DNA of 64,000 nucleotides from Paragonimus westermani (Eukaryota > Platyhelminthes > Trematoda > Plagiorchiida > Troglotrematidae): assembly GCA_008508345.1 (NCBI GenBank), contig QNGE01002398.1, positions 1 through 64,000 on the forward strand. The letters are read 5' to 3'. The position numbers and the translations under genes were made by a program. Shown here piece after piece: positions 23,101 through 36,288 of the stretch (position 1 is its first letter; the number at the start of each line of letters is the position of its first letter). Under the pieces are notes generated by a model. It was not told the DNA's origin and searched no databases. It saw only the letters and a program-made list of their open reading frames with translations.

Positions 23101-24354
23101 AATTCTCCTGCATCAGGCCGACAGAACATGTATCGAAACGTCTCCCATCAGAATGACATATCACGCATCATTCAACAACAAGCAACAGTCAAATATTAAT
23201 CACACATGAAAAATTCCTCCACAGGAAAACTCAATTATACCGTAACAACACCGATCATTGGTAATTTCGATCTCAAGGCCAAATGAAGCACAGATTGATT
23301 TACGGTCGACTAAAACAAAACATTTCCAACTCTCGTCATCCCTTTCTCCATGAAAATCAATAATTTTCAAAGTCCAGTGCGATACCTTGTAAATATTATC
23401 CAATACTTGATTATGTCTCTTTTTAATGTTGTCAAACGGCAGGTTTTACGTCCTAAGGATAATACCCATCTTTACAAGGTTGTGGGTCAGTCAATGAATC
23501 AAACGACTCAAAGCTACTCCGGAAAATACGTCCAAGTGTATCCTGAGAGTGATTCGCCATTATGTGATACAACTAGCGTCGAAGAAGTGTTAAAATAAGT
23601 CCCCTTCGACGAGGGAGGACTGAAATTCCCAAAAATCGGTCAATTATTGGGCGGACTTCAGCGCGGAAATTCGTCGATTGCTGGTAACCATTGAAAAGTT
23701 GAAATTCTGGACGATATTCTGTTCGTCCCCTCGTCAGAAAACATTTCCACGCAAAAGGTATCTTCATGGAATTAATAAAATGAACGCAGTGTCATGTTTC
23801 AAGTGAGAAACTTACTATTGATTATATTTACTATGACGACTATCGTGTATGCAACATTTTCCAACGAAATCCCCATGGGGTGTCAATACTTTTGCTTTCC
23901 TAAATTAAATACATAACTCTGTCAACTAGTTGTTGTGACATTCAGCGACTTACTGATTATTTACTTAGGCGACCGGAGTATTGAGTTGACGGGTTGGAAG
24001 GTCCCTCAAAATGCGCGTGTTCCAAGTATAGCCCACTGAAGGTTATTCTGCCGGATTTACCAATAAGCGCTAATTTTACATTTACTAGCAATCTCGGTAG
24101 CGCATTCAAATGAATGAATACACAGGAATGGAATGATGTTCATTTTACAGCGCCTTCGTGAGAAAGCGGTAACTCAAGTACTAGTGGGTGTGTGATGAAA
24201 TGACAAAACGAACCGATTTTCAGCAAGCTGTTTTCTACAGGAGTGCGATAGCGGAGACCAGTATGTACAGTACATGCAGCCGACAGCTGAAAGTTTCCCG
24301 TACCACACTCAAAAAGTCACCAGAGAATACACATATTTGGAGATAGATATTGGT
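20111..24354. other. No recognised gene
   Basis: Only short frames. The longest is 138 codons at 21,469-21,885 (-), with two hydrophobic stretches and a Pro run encoded by a G-rich tract at 21,482-21,495; I do not recognise it. A few bases on the minus strand near 21,617 (TGTGGCGACCCTGTTA) resemble the start of the LTR found at 49,891, but the match stops there. No RT motif was found. Confidence 0.4.
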
Positions 24355-25055
24355 TTACAGCGTGAGATGGATGTGCAGGCCTTTTTTGATACGCTGAATG
24401 TTGTTACTGGCTCTTACTTCCTCTGGGAAAGTATTCCAGCTATAGGAATATTTTACAACAGAGACGTTCACACGTATCTCTGTCAGAGATGGTAGGGTTG
24501 ACAAGGTGAAGCCTGTATTTCTCAGACCACACAGTGAACCGCATTGTAAGTGAACAGCAAACGCTGTGATGATGGCGTCCATATTTACCAGTTTATACAG
24601 AAGTGTAAGGTTCACTTTCAGTCTGCGCAACCAGAGTGGATGGATACCAAGGTTTTGGCAGCGTTACTCGTGAATGAATGAAGAAGAGTACCCCAAGAAG
24701 CTTTTGGTGAATGATCGTTGAATGTTTTCTAACACAAGCTCATCTGAAGTGCATAGGTGACAGCAAATAAATGTGCAATACTCAAGCTGAGGCCAAGCAC
24801 ACACTTTGAAAGGCGTCAACCTTGCACCGGGCAGTCTGAACGTTTCCTTGATACAGCCTATTGTCCTTTTAGTTTTCGCTAGCTGAAAACATACTCTTCC
24901 GGAGAAAGTAAAGCGACTTGAATACCGTAATTCTAAGCCTCCGACGGGAAGGGCGGTATCGACATTTCAAATACCTAGTGAGGTAGAAGCATTGGGTAGA
25001 TTACAACCGTAATTAGCTATGTTGAGTTTGCTCAATCAGAACATCACCAGCCATG
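24355..25055 (-). pseudogene. CR1-like non-LTR reverse transcriptase, C-terminal part
   Basis: Reading from 25,055 downward, the translated pieces align with the plus-strand relic starting at the same point: AKTKRTIGCIKETFRLPGAR, then PQLEYCTFICCHL, LGYSSSF and LWLRRLKVNLTLLYKLV. The final part (24,630-24,355) ends with SYSWNTFPEEVRASNNIQRIKK, the usual W-N-x-LP...F...L C-terminal block of CR1-like RTs. It includes stops and at least one shift. The copy is 5' truncated right at the junction with the other copy. Confidence 0.75.
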
Positions 25056-26330
25056 TTTTGCACAACGGCTGCAATTACTTTAGGTCCCTCCGTAAAATTT
25101 GTGGACAGAGAGCGATTTTACTGGGCTGGTGGAACGTGTAAAAGGTCTCGCTATCATCAACAGGCAGAAATGGCTTGCACATGTCATATGTACATACATG
25201 TGTCAGAATCTATTGACGCCGGTGAGGCGATTATCATTATACTGTTGGACATGGCAAAGGCTTTTGATCGAGTGACTCATACGCGTCATCTGCTCAAAAT
25301 AGCATCCTTTGGTATACGTGATCCATTGCTTAGCTGGTGCTCTTCATACCTTACAGGCCGCACACAAACGGTGAAATTAGGTGACAATAGCTCAACGCTC
25401 AGACCAGTTACTAATGGGGTGATACAAGGGAGTGTTCTCTGACAGTTACTCTTTCCCAAATATATAAACGCTATATGTGGAGTTATCGAGCATGGCAAAC
25501 TAGTCCTATTCGATGATGATATCAAACTCGTTTACAGCCTCCCTTCTGGCAATCTAAATCCATGTTTAGAAAATATACGGAAGGACCTCATGTCATTAGA
25601 AATTTGGTGTCAAACTTGGCTGATGAAATTTTCAGCCAATAAATTTACTATCGTTGTTTATGGTTGCCGCGTACCAGATGGCTCTATAAAGCTAGACGGT
25701 AACAGCATATCAACCGCCAACTCAGTATGCGACCTGAGTTTACGTTACTCAAAGTCAGACAACTTCGCAGAAAATACGTCGTTTCTAGTCGCTAAGACCA
25801 GAAGGACGATAGGTCACATTAAACACTCTATATTCCTACCTGATGCACGATTACACCTCTATAAACTATGTGTACGACCCCAGTTTGAGTACTGCACGTT
25901 CAAAAATGGCCACCTGCGCAAGTCTGATATGCTAACTCTGGACAGCTTCGAACGTACATACACGAGAGGTATATTGGGTTATCCATCTTCTCTGAGCTAC
26001 AGAGAACGCTGCCGGAAGCCTGCACTCAATCATCTCTGGTTACGCCGACTCAATCTTAACATTTTACTCATGTATAATCTGCTCTATGGCAGTAAACCCA
26101 CCGTCAGCTTCGCGACTAGCGTACACCACAGGCCAAAGTATAACCTCAGAAACTAGGAATTCAACATGGCAGCTCTTAAATACCGGAAAAAACTGCGTTC
26201 AAATTTTTCCCAGTAAAATATTCCTACATTTGGAACAAACTCTCGCATGCAATTAGGTCCAGTGAGAATGTACACTAATTCAAACAAAACCCAGAAGCTT
26301 CTCCAACAATGACGAACGTCATGTCCATTT
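25056..26330 (+). pseudogene. CR1-like non-LTR reverse transcriptase, catalytically dead
   Basis: The plus-strand frames 25,053-25,442 and 25,590-26,156 give LLDMAKAFDRVTH (first catalytic Asp), LLSWCSSYLTGRTQTVKLG, and VTNGVIQGSVL followed by a TGA where a Gly codon is expected. Next comes VLFDDDIKLVYS, the FADD box with Ala changed to Asp. Post-palm blocks SANKFTIVVYGCRVPDG, LYKLCVRPQFEYC and LWLRRLNLNILL follow. The end near 26,330 is approximate. One stop, one frame change and the altered box make it inactive. It starts head to head with the minus-strand copy. Confidence 0.85.
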
Positions 26331-29300
26331 TCAATCTCTACTTGCCTGAGGACGTTATCTTTGGAAACGGACTTGATAAAGTCTGACGAAAAAACCCCGT
26401 TTTGCGTGATGTTAAGTCACACACCCCTTGAACGGATCAAAATTACCTCTTTCAGGATAGATGTTTCACCTTTAGACTTGCCAGTGTACAAGAAATCATG
26501 TCTAGAGTCAACACGTATAGGTGTCAATATACCTGCCCGTCAGTAACAACTCAAACATCCTGGTACACCCTTACCCTATACTTATTGATAGCTTGTGTGT
26601 CTGAGTTGTAAACCATCATGCAGAAACAGAGCATGCTAAAATTGTTTAGAAAAATCTCAACCTCTTCGTCTCATGACTGCATAATAACCTAGAGTCGCAA
26701 CTCTTCCTTTTTTCCCTAATAGACCACCCCGCAACCTCTCGGTATTGTCAGACATACTTCTCATTCTACATACCGCCTGTACAAAGATAATTGACATCGG
26801 AATTTGTCAATAATCGTATACTAGGAATAGCTGATAATCGATCTCCTTTCGCGCTATTCAATAGCACGTGCTCGCATTTGGTATATATAATCAATTAACA
26901 GAATGTTATTAACGCCACATAGAAGGTTATGCCAGAATACCATATGTTCCATTGTTCGTCATAGCACACAGAGTCATTTTTACGTTCTCCGGTTTATCGC
27001 ATGATTATGCTCTCCATTCTTGGTTGCACTGATATATCCCGCGCGAGGAAACATCCCACCCCGCCCGGACACACAAAATTACGTAGTGGTTTGGCACACT
27101 GCGAGCTCCTCGAAATTCTTAGGAAGTTGAGCGAAGGATGACGTTCGGTCTAGAGGTATGTGCGTTCTCCGCGGAAGTATGTGTCCGCACTTCGTCCACA
27201 TCATGAAAAATGTTCTGCACATTTTTTCGGGACTATCTACGTGGAATATTGACCAAATTCTTCGCCAATACACCAACTCCATACCCAAACCACCCATTTT
27301 TTGGCACGACCTCGAGCATTAGGCCAGCGATCACCCTGTGGAGTCCAAATTGATGTAACAAATCAATTATTTCATCGGATTGTGCAGACCCTAAGTACTA
27401 TCGTCTCAGAACTATAAAGCTCAAAGTTTTCTCTCTAAACTTGAATTTTCCCTTCATATAGCGTCCGTTTTCGTTTGTTTTGTTGCTTTACTCACATAGC
27501 TGACTCGTTGTACAATTGTCAAATTTGGTGTTTAACTATCATATGCTTGAAAACTATTACGTTGATCATGCGCTCTTGAGTGTGTTTCTCACAAATGCGT
27601 CGAGAAATATGCCATTATTATCATATATGAGAAAAAACAACGACCACAGAACGCTTCCTCATGTCACCTCACTGGTCACTGGTTTTCATGTTAATCGGTA
27701 TTCCCCTAATTTGATCGTTTGGGCGCTCCTCCAAGAGATGAAGAAAGCCAGTCAGATGGGGGTCTTCTGTGTAAAAGGTGCTATTCTGGTGAAGAGGCCG
27801 TCATGAGACACTCAATCAGAAGTCTTTTGCATGCTCGAGAGCATGGTAAACACCGCATTCCCTGCGTCGACGGACATCGGTGTGCGGTTTAAGAATCCCA
27901 GCTAGCATGCCATAAAATGGAAGCCCACTACGGAAACTGTGTTTTGCAAGGTTTATGAGGTTTTGTGGCCTAAACAGTTCGAAAATATTCACTTTTATCA
28001 TCCTTTTGAACACTCCTCAGCAAAGCGATGTGTGGTTGGTAAAACGATAGCTACTAACGGTCTACCTTGGACCACTTCTGTGGCGGGGTACAATGGTTGA
28101 CCTTCTCCCCCGAGAATGAAAGTTACCGATAAAAGTGATAGAGTAAACAAATTAAGTGAAAGGATTCATTACTGGTGCGAATTTCCTAAAGTGCAGACAT
28201 TGTCTTATTCGCCTCGATTTGTGATACGTTCCCTGTTGATGAGTGTGCTTCGGTTGTACCTTGATGTCTCCGCTTCAGTCCCCTTGATGTCCTTCTCAAA
28301 CATGATTGAGCCGATTCCGCCTGGCTGATTGATCCCTCAATATGTGACCTGTACGGCAAGTTCACAAGGCAGCGGATAAGATGCAGACAGAACGTCACTG
28401 CACAGGGCACCTTACGCGCCAGAGTTGACATTCATCACACAGAAATTGGTCTTGATATAGCCAGTACGCATACCCTTGTAAAACAAGTGTTACAAATTGG
28501 CTAATTTGAATGGATCAGATGGCGGGCGTATGAATAGGCTCCGAGATTGTGTGTTCAGAAAGTCGCCTCTCACTCAAGAACTGGTGCCACTTTTGATTGT
28601 GAAACCGAAACCGTGGTTTCATATGGATAACTGGTTGGATGGACCATGTGCGTCACGTCCGCTCCCGGAAACTCACAGTAGTCTTCAAGCTTTGTCCTAC
28701 TTAAGAATGTGATGGTGATGTTGCAACTTCTTAATTCCATCATAGCCTGTGCAGTGTGAACTTCTGACCACCCGTTATAGCATCGATTCAGCAGCGCACG
28801 ATCGTCACGTGAGGAACCGTACAACGTATTGTCCCATCGGCATTTTCCGGAGTGACACGTGTGTTTTAAGCTGTAGTCTGCGTTACAGAAGCCTAAACTA
28901 CGGGCAACAGAATGCAGGGTTTCCTAAGGGTGAACCCGAGGTCAGTGAAAGGAGGTTCCACTTAACTGCTTATACAGAACTAGTCCAGCCCGAATGCAGT
29001 AGTTAAGAAATTAACGTCTCATTCTGATCAGTCCCGGACGCAGTAGACGTATTCATAGCCGCATTCAGCCTCTGAGGAATGGTGGATGGTTCCGACTGCA
29101 AACGGCACTACACCTCGCTTCAAGGTGATTTGTTGGAGTATAACGTCGTTCGTCGCCTAAGAGCAGGTTTTTTACGCATTGAAAATGGAATGTGTAGCCA
29201 ATAAGTCACTCAGTCTCACCATATGCTCACGAAGTTGTGCCTTGCCACCAAAGGACCCCGCTATCAGTAGCGCAGCAGAACACTGCGATCGCGACAGCTT

Positions 29301-32300
29301 TTCGTCCGGTTGCAATTGAGTGTGATACTAGATTCTAGGAAAAGAATCGAGAAGTCGTAATCAGCCTAACTCTCTTGATCAAAAAGGCCGATAACCGCAT
29401 TGAGGTAAAGAAAGTAGCTGGATCAAGTTAGCGCTAAATTCACACGTACCACACGACCCATTAATCCTGTGAAATCCCTGAACCACATGTAACCAAGCTT
29501 GCAAGCGACTAAACGAACACGATCTGCAAATTTGCGCATTTCAGAAAATGAACTTTCTCGTCAAACATCGAGACAGCAGAAGTGAGAGTAAGGGCTGCAC
29601 CAGAACCACACCATGTCAAAGCTATCGTGTCCCTTCGACAATTTTGATGCATATGTATCCCTGGAGTATTGCGGCAACCAGTTTTGTCGTCGCGGATGTT
29701 ATTTTACGTAATGCTGGAAAACTCCAAGTTATTTGCCCATTTCTATTTTTATTATGGTTGGACAGTAAACCACATGCATAAACCATATCATTTCTTCTCC
29801 ATTCACCCTAACATAGACCACTGCTCAAGCATAGCACTTTTACATTTACCGCCATACAGTCACCCACTGGAACACTTCAGTTAAGCAACAGGTAGTCAAC
29901 GGGCGTAGGATCCCACCAAGTCGTGAAGTTAAAGTCCAGGTAGAATTGAATAATCTAAAGTTCATTTACTTGACCAATTAATTATGTAATGCCTGCCGTT
30001 GCTGAATGTTGGTGGTACTGCTCGAAGCTGTTCAACTTGAAAACAATGGACTTGTAGATACGGCGCTTTCAGTAGCCGTTCCACCACCGTAGATACATGT
30101 AATTTTATTGAGCCCGACACTTTCGTAACCTGCGACGCTGTATTTGAACTACATGGCCCCGGCATATGAAGTAACCAGGGAAGCCTTCAAACGAAGTTTC
30201 CGTTCTTCGGCTTCTGGCAATATGAAGCCACGCAACCGGCTGTTTCGAAAGCTCAAGTTGTTTGCCTGACTTGTCCACTGCAGACGGGGTATTGGCGAAC
30301 GAAGTATTGACGCCATCCAAAGCACGTTCATAGCAAAAACAAGGTGGGATAATACATATATCTGCCCCCTGGTCGGGACCTGCCTAAACACTTACAACAT
30401 GCCTTTGCTCATGCTCCGTCCACCAAAACGGCTCACACGCAATCCATTTCTCCCCGGTCAGCTTCAAATCTGTGCTTTGATTCGGCTTCTAGCTGTGAAG
30501 CGCTATCCGATTCTCATATTCTTTCACAACTTCTGCTTATAAACGCATTGTCAGCAGCCATCATTTAGTGCTGGTTCTGTGGTCATGGTTGGCAGCCACG
30601 TTTCATGTTTTTGCCAGAGGCGCGGTGCGCCAAGGATACGGTGTAGAAACCACAACCAAAAATGCGTGCTAGCCACCGATGGAGTGCAAACCCAGAGAAT
30701 CCTTTGGCAACTTCGTGTAGGTTCCGTTTTAAGTGCAAAAGTTATGGGACGTCGGCCGTCAATTGGTTGTTTTCATTAAGGACTCAAGCGGTAATCTTCT
30801 TCTGCGTCTTGAACGCCTTTAATAAAATATGAGCAAGATGAACACCCCCACAGTGTGCTTTTGTCACTGAGAGCTGTAACGATTACATTTTTAGTTACAT
30901 CTCTCGGAGCCAGATTCAAAGCTGTACATTGGGGCCTCTATGGCTTTATCCCCACCAACCAACCACACACAAAGTCACTGTTGTGTTAGTCTACCTCACA
31001 TAACCCGCTGTTGTCGCCAAACAGAGCTTTTTCTCATGACTAAAACTTGTGAAAATACTTTCCTCAGTTGCGGCTATCGCAAACATTCAGCAAAAAGGCT
31101 ACCGTAGCAACCGATCGTGAGAAGCGGTTGCTTTCCTCACGTGGTTTGCCTGCAACGTATGTCATCGCACTGGATTGCGGGCTAGCGTCAACCAGAGTGC
31201 AACGTCACTTGACTTGCAGCGAATGTTCTTTTGATCTGGAGTGGGGGCACTTATGAGGTGTAGTATATTTTCACGGTTGTTTTGTCATTATGGTGCCAAA
31301 AGTTTGGTAACTTCGACGTAGTGGTGCGGGAATGAACGTTCGTGAAGTACAGCCATGACAATAATTTATAAACCAGCCCAAAGCCAAGTCGTCGCTATGG
31401 ACTGACGAGACGTACGTGAAAATCCGTCATCATCCTCTTTTGAAAGCACAAGATTCACAGAGCTTTTACCATCAACAAGCCATCAGGGTTCAGGAGTAAC
31501 CGTGCACTGTCCCAGGATGTCACGGTGACCCCTACTAATTGTGACATATATCGTTTGGAGTGACCAACGGTTTTACATGCACCCAAGGTGTCATGAACAC
31601 ACTTGTTGAGAGTGAAAAATCGCGCGTCACATTTTTCTCTGTGACCACTTTGACCAAGTGCCACGCGAACACGAAGGTTCGCGGGGGACCTTCACTGGAT
31701 TCCTTGGCGTTGCCGAAACGCACGACTTAAAAGTCAACTAGAATGACAGTGGCATGGCTGCTGGAGAAACAGGTCTTTGATGTCTGACCTACCGCATTTG
31801 CCGTTCAAGCCAAACCAAGACAGATCACGGCTGCTCAGCGATTTGCTACTGTCTAGGGACATCTAATCAGAACAAGACGTGTGTGCATCCCCACTGGCTA
31901 CAAGTGAGGACCTCTCACATTTTCGGCGGTTACCTGCCTTCCAGTGTTCGACCAACCCCTGTGCCATTGAATATCACAGAACCACCTATAGATGGTTCAA
32001 GTCACCACTGTCGACCATCAGCTACTTTCACTCTTTTGACATGACACATCTGAAACTTATATCTTAGATGTTCTACCGGGGAAGGTGGGGGCGGGAAGTT
32101 TAGCCCCGCAACTCTGTCATCATGCCTGTGACAATACCCACACGTCCAAAATGGTGCCCAGGCTGCTATGGGAACCATCGGAAACTGGAGGCATTACTGA
32201 CCAGAAATTCCGAGCAGACTGAGTACTGCTTAAAATCAAGTTGCTTTGACGTATGGCGTTGGTTGCCAACGGTGGCGTTTCGAACCTTCATGATGATACT

Positions 32301-35300
32301 TTCTCACCTGGGGTAAAACTAAGTATTATTTATATTCTCTCAAACGCATAATGTACGATCGGCCCGGTGATTTGTTTTCAACCTAATTTCGGTAACCTGT
32401 TGAATTCCATACGTTCAAGAAACCTTACCTCATCCCGTCAGAGAGATGAAACCCGTAATTTTACACTGCTAAACTTGTGCGGAGTGGACAGTAGGAGGGA
32501 GCAATCAATCAAACAGAGTAACTCCTGGAGCGACCATAACTTTTGACTGTCTATTTGCCAATTTTGAAGACATCCAACTTGCTACGGAATACTGAAGGGT
32601 ATACAAGACTCTTGTTTTACACTTACCTATGTGGGAATTAAGATAATCACTGTTACCGAATGTTTCTGCCATATGTTTCCGGTATTCAAGCCCTCCTTCT
32701 GCTTTTAGTCATGAGGCACTTCACCCTCACCTTTGAAGAACTGAAGAGTTCCTCGAAGTGTAAATATAATGCGTCAACCGAACCAATGACCACAAACCTC
32801 ATGCAAATGGAAAGGTCAATATGTTTCATTGTAAAGGGTGTTCAGTAAATTCACTCACAGCAAGTTCAAGACGTGTGAGAAACAGGCGTTGGAGCCTTCT
32901 ACTGCCAAACGCCTTAAATTTCACGCGGTTTTTCCAGCACAGAGCGGCAAACGAAGCCCTACATAAACGGCAAACTACCTACAACTGAAACGCAGCTTCC
33001 TTTTGCAGGCTGGCTGGTATTTCGGGGACCAGTCTTGATGCGATATCATTCAAGATCCTGAAGGTACCACCGGTTGGGTAATAAAGTTAAACAGCTGAAA
33101 TGAAGATCACAATGAGTTCGCGTCCGCCAACCAAAAAACAAAAGTTGAATGATGACTGTTCGACACTTTGGAAAACTTCTGTTTTCCCCGGAGACTGTTT
33201 ACTTATCGGGATAATTTCGTAAGGTGAGCCACCACTGAAGCCACCGTTTCTGTTACATTATTCTAAGCGTACCACTGAATCGCGCGTTAAAACTTGACGG
33301 ATTCAATTTTTGCGGCACAGACGAGTGTCACAATTTATTCGTAAATACCACCGCTTGATACTCATATATTGTTTCTGGTTTGAGTACTGGTGAACTACCT
33401 TCCAGCGGGTTGCGTGCTTCTTGTTGGTTAGGTTCTGGTCAATGTGATACTGTAGGCGTATTAGAGTTAGCGTTGCTTGGCGTTATTTACTGTTTCACTT
33501 CAGCCCACCACACGGCCACAATAAACACCCAACTGGATGCTGTTTATTGGCGCGTGGGCGTTGTCATCCCTTGTGGTGAACTACATTGGGTGATCGCGGC
33601 CAAATATAGGCCTAGAACCAAAAAATCTTGACAGGTAATTTACATTAAGCAACTACCACATTTTGTTCCTCTACACCAAGTCAAAACACCCAAATGTCAT
33701 ATGAAAGTCTCACGAGTTTAGTAGTGACGGTCGCCGAGATATTTTGGTGGGACTGTAGAGGTATCATTATTTTCTCAGAATGTCACACATCTTGGAAGAC
33801 TTGAAAGCGGTAAGTACGTCTTTTTTTCTGTTACTTATCACCTGACTGGTATACCTGAAACATGCATCAGACACTCCGAAGCAACGACACGCGTATGCAC
33901 GGCCTCCGGGAGTGATACCGAAGAAGTCAGTAGTCTCAAGTTGTAACAGCAGCTTTCTTGCCAGCGCTGATGGGAGGTTGGAGCAGGTAGCGTTGCACTT
34001 TACAACGACTCATCTTAAAAACTATCACTAAAATCCCAACGCTCATGTTTCTACCGTACTGAAAGGTGACAGATGTTATGAGGGCAACACGGGGACGTAT
34101 GGTGTTCACGTAGCAATCGTCCACCCATTATTTGAGGTATAATCCACTGCATTTACGAAGCTAACAAATCTATCAAAGGAGTTAAGACAAGCCGACAGAG
34201 GCAAATGTCTAGTGTACAGGCGCTCCACTGGGTAGAGTAGAACAATCGATAAATAAACGGTGACCTCTCGGTCTCACTCTGGTTAACGTATGCAAAGCCG
34301 TCGCTGCAGAAGAATTTGCAGAGCGCCTGAAAAACAACTTGGTGGTCACAAGCCAAAGTGGATATATAGGGAAAACGTTCCGTTTACCCACACTGCTGTC
34401 ATTTCTGGATGAAACATTACCATGCTTGGAGAAGGACCAGCGGTAGAATGCTATCTAGACAGTCAGAGAATTTGGTCCGGCTAATCACAGCCCGCTGTTG
34501 ACGAGGCCAGGTTATTGCGAACCAAATCGGTTATACTGGGTTGTGTTATCCACTTACGTTTCAAGTGTACTAGAAATTGAAGCTGGAGAACACAACACTA
34601 AAGAATATCCTCCTTCCAGCGGGTTCCCATGAGAGCCGATTTGGAAGCATCTGTTAGTCTTCATTTACGTAGATGAACCAACAATTTCAGTGGCTTCTCT
34701 GTATTCTGCTTGCTGTCGAGGCAAAACGCATTTCCCATCCAAACGCGGACTTCATTCTATCTGAATTGGTGACGATATCAGGTAACTCAACAAAGTAGGG
34801 TCCATTCATCAAGCCGGGAGAAATGTTGTATCTCATCAAAGATTACGACATGAAACATTTCACTGAGCGCGGCCAAAAGCCGCCAGTTGACTTCAAGCGA
34901 GTTGCACCGTGGTACTAAAGCTCAGAGAAATTTTCAACACTAACTGTTCTGTGTTTTAGGTCACGGAGATCATCAAATCCTGATAGCCAGTTGTAGGTGA
35001 ACAGTAGGATAGGATCTTTTTGGAATACTGTCTCTAGGCCTTTAACAGGAGTGTGGTGGAAAGTGAACAATTTCGCAAGTTTACACATTTGTTAGCTAGT
35101 GTGTTGGTTCGATCTAAAAGAACCTCAGTGTTCAAGTAAGCAGAAGTTCCTTAAGTTTTTCTCTTCTGAACGAACTGTGCGTGAATAGACGACATCGCTC
35201 GGTTGAGATGCCCTTCAATTAAACCAGTTAACTTGCTGGATCGCGGGTTGCTGCACTGATAATTCACCCATGTTTCTTTCTCCTGCACATCTACGCCTGG

Positions 35301-36079
35301 GCTTGAAAGCCCGATCTTTCCACGTCTGCGTTCTTTCTATCTTTTCTAGTTAGCCGCGGAACAGCTGAAAAGAAATTCGAATTTGGGCATTTGCATTCGA
35401 AGAGTCGGAAGCTTTTTCATATACTGAAAGTAAACCTTCCATCAGACTACCAAGCGACATGTCGCGAGAAGTGAACCAAGTTCGGCCGAACCGAAATCGC
35501 TGAAACTAACAAAAGGTTCAAGCCAAACCCATGAAGTTTGCCCCGATTTCTAAACAGCTACTAATCTTTCTGGTGAACCAAACGTTGATAGGAAATTGTG
35601 TTACGTCTAAAAGTTTCTGTGACCGAATATTGGAGAACAGAAAAAACCTTAATTTAGACCATCATATAATTGTTTTGTTTCCCCGAAAATGGGAAACAAA
35701 AAACGTTCAAAAACTATGGTAGCTTAATAGCCGGAAAGAGCAGCAAAATCAACCGGAGATGAAAACTTGGTTAATATACACAATCATTATTAAATCGTCA
35801 GGAAAGGTGCGTGAGTTGAACACAAAATTCGTTTCACGCTGACTCAGTTATTTCAAAGTTCATGGAGAACTGTCGCAGTAACTTAGGCGCGTGGCTTAGC
35901 AGCAAAATGGGACGGTTGACTGTCCTCTGTGTATACTACGATCGCCTTAGGTTACACACATGAGACAATCATTGAAAAACTGTGTAATTTACAGTAGGTT
36001 ACTGGAAGAATTCCCTTGGAGGCACAACTGCTTGCTTACATGGCGACACGTTTCAACAGCGCGGATTTTATGCTTGGCC
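26331..36079. other. Long stretch with no recognised gene
   Basis: Nearly 10 kb in which no frame exceeds about 96 codons and I see no transposon, RNA-gene or repeat signature. Frames looked at and left unassigned include 27,516-27,806 (+), 28,749-29,006 (+), 29,962-30,391 (several, -), 31,455-31,723 (-) and 33,380-33,631 (+). Host exons shorter than about 60 codons could be present and would not be visible by reading alone. Confidence 0.4.
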
Positions 36080-36288
36080 AATTCAAGTTAAGCTTACATA
36101 CATTTGATTGTAGCCTTCACATTCAGATAGGCTTTCTAGCCGGCCAGTGTCTTTCGAAAGTAGCAATAAACTGGAGTTTTGCTTTTACTAGAGCTCGTCA
36201 GTAGTGCGTATCCTTGCTACTACCGGGATTTGGACTCCAGTCACGCTTTCACGAGGCAGTCGTATTGACCACTGCGCCATTCATCTCA
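36080..36288 (-). mobile_element. tRNA-derived SINE with hammerhead-like motif, copy D
   Basis: A solitary minus-strand copy 20 kb from the others. The head starts at 36,288 with A box TGGCGCAGTGGTCAA and B-box region GGAGTCCAAATCCC. The hammerhead-like block is at 36,163-36,207 and the body runs to about 36,080. Having a copy away from the cluster shows that the family is dispersed, and that the head-hammerhead-body order is its regular structure. End points are by comparison with copies B and C. Confidence 0.85.
36163..36207 (-). ncRNA. Degenerate type I hammerhead ribozyme motif, SINE copy D
   Basis: On the minus strand from 36,207: stem I GCACTA, intact core CTGACGA, stem II GCTC with AAGC (three pairs, one C-A mismatch), AAAA for GAAA, stem III C and G around a TCCA loop, cleavage triplet GTT, and stem I TATTGC. 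The length is again 45 nt with no indels relative to copies B and C. Change of the invariant G in GAAA predicts inactivity. Confidence 0.65.

Noticed and set aside
31068..31723. Frames around LWTDETYVKI on the plus strand as a DDE transposase
   Set aside because: One motif-like string without the other catalytic blocks or terminal repeats; frames break on both sides.
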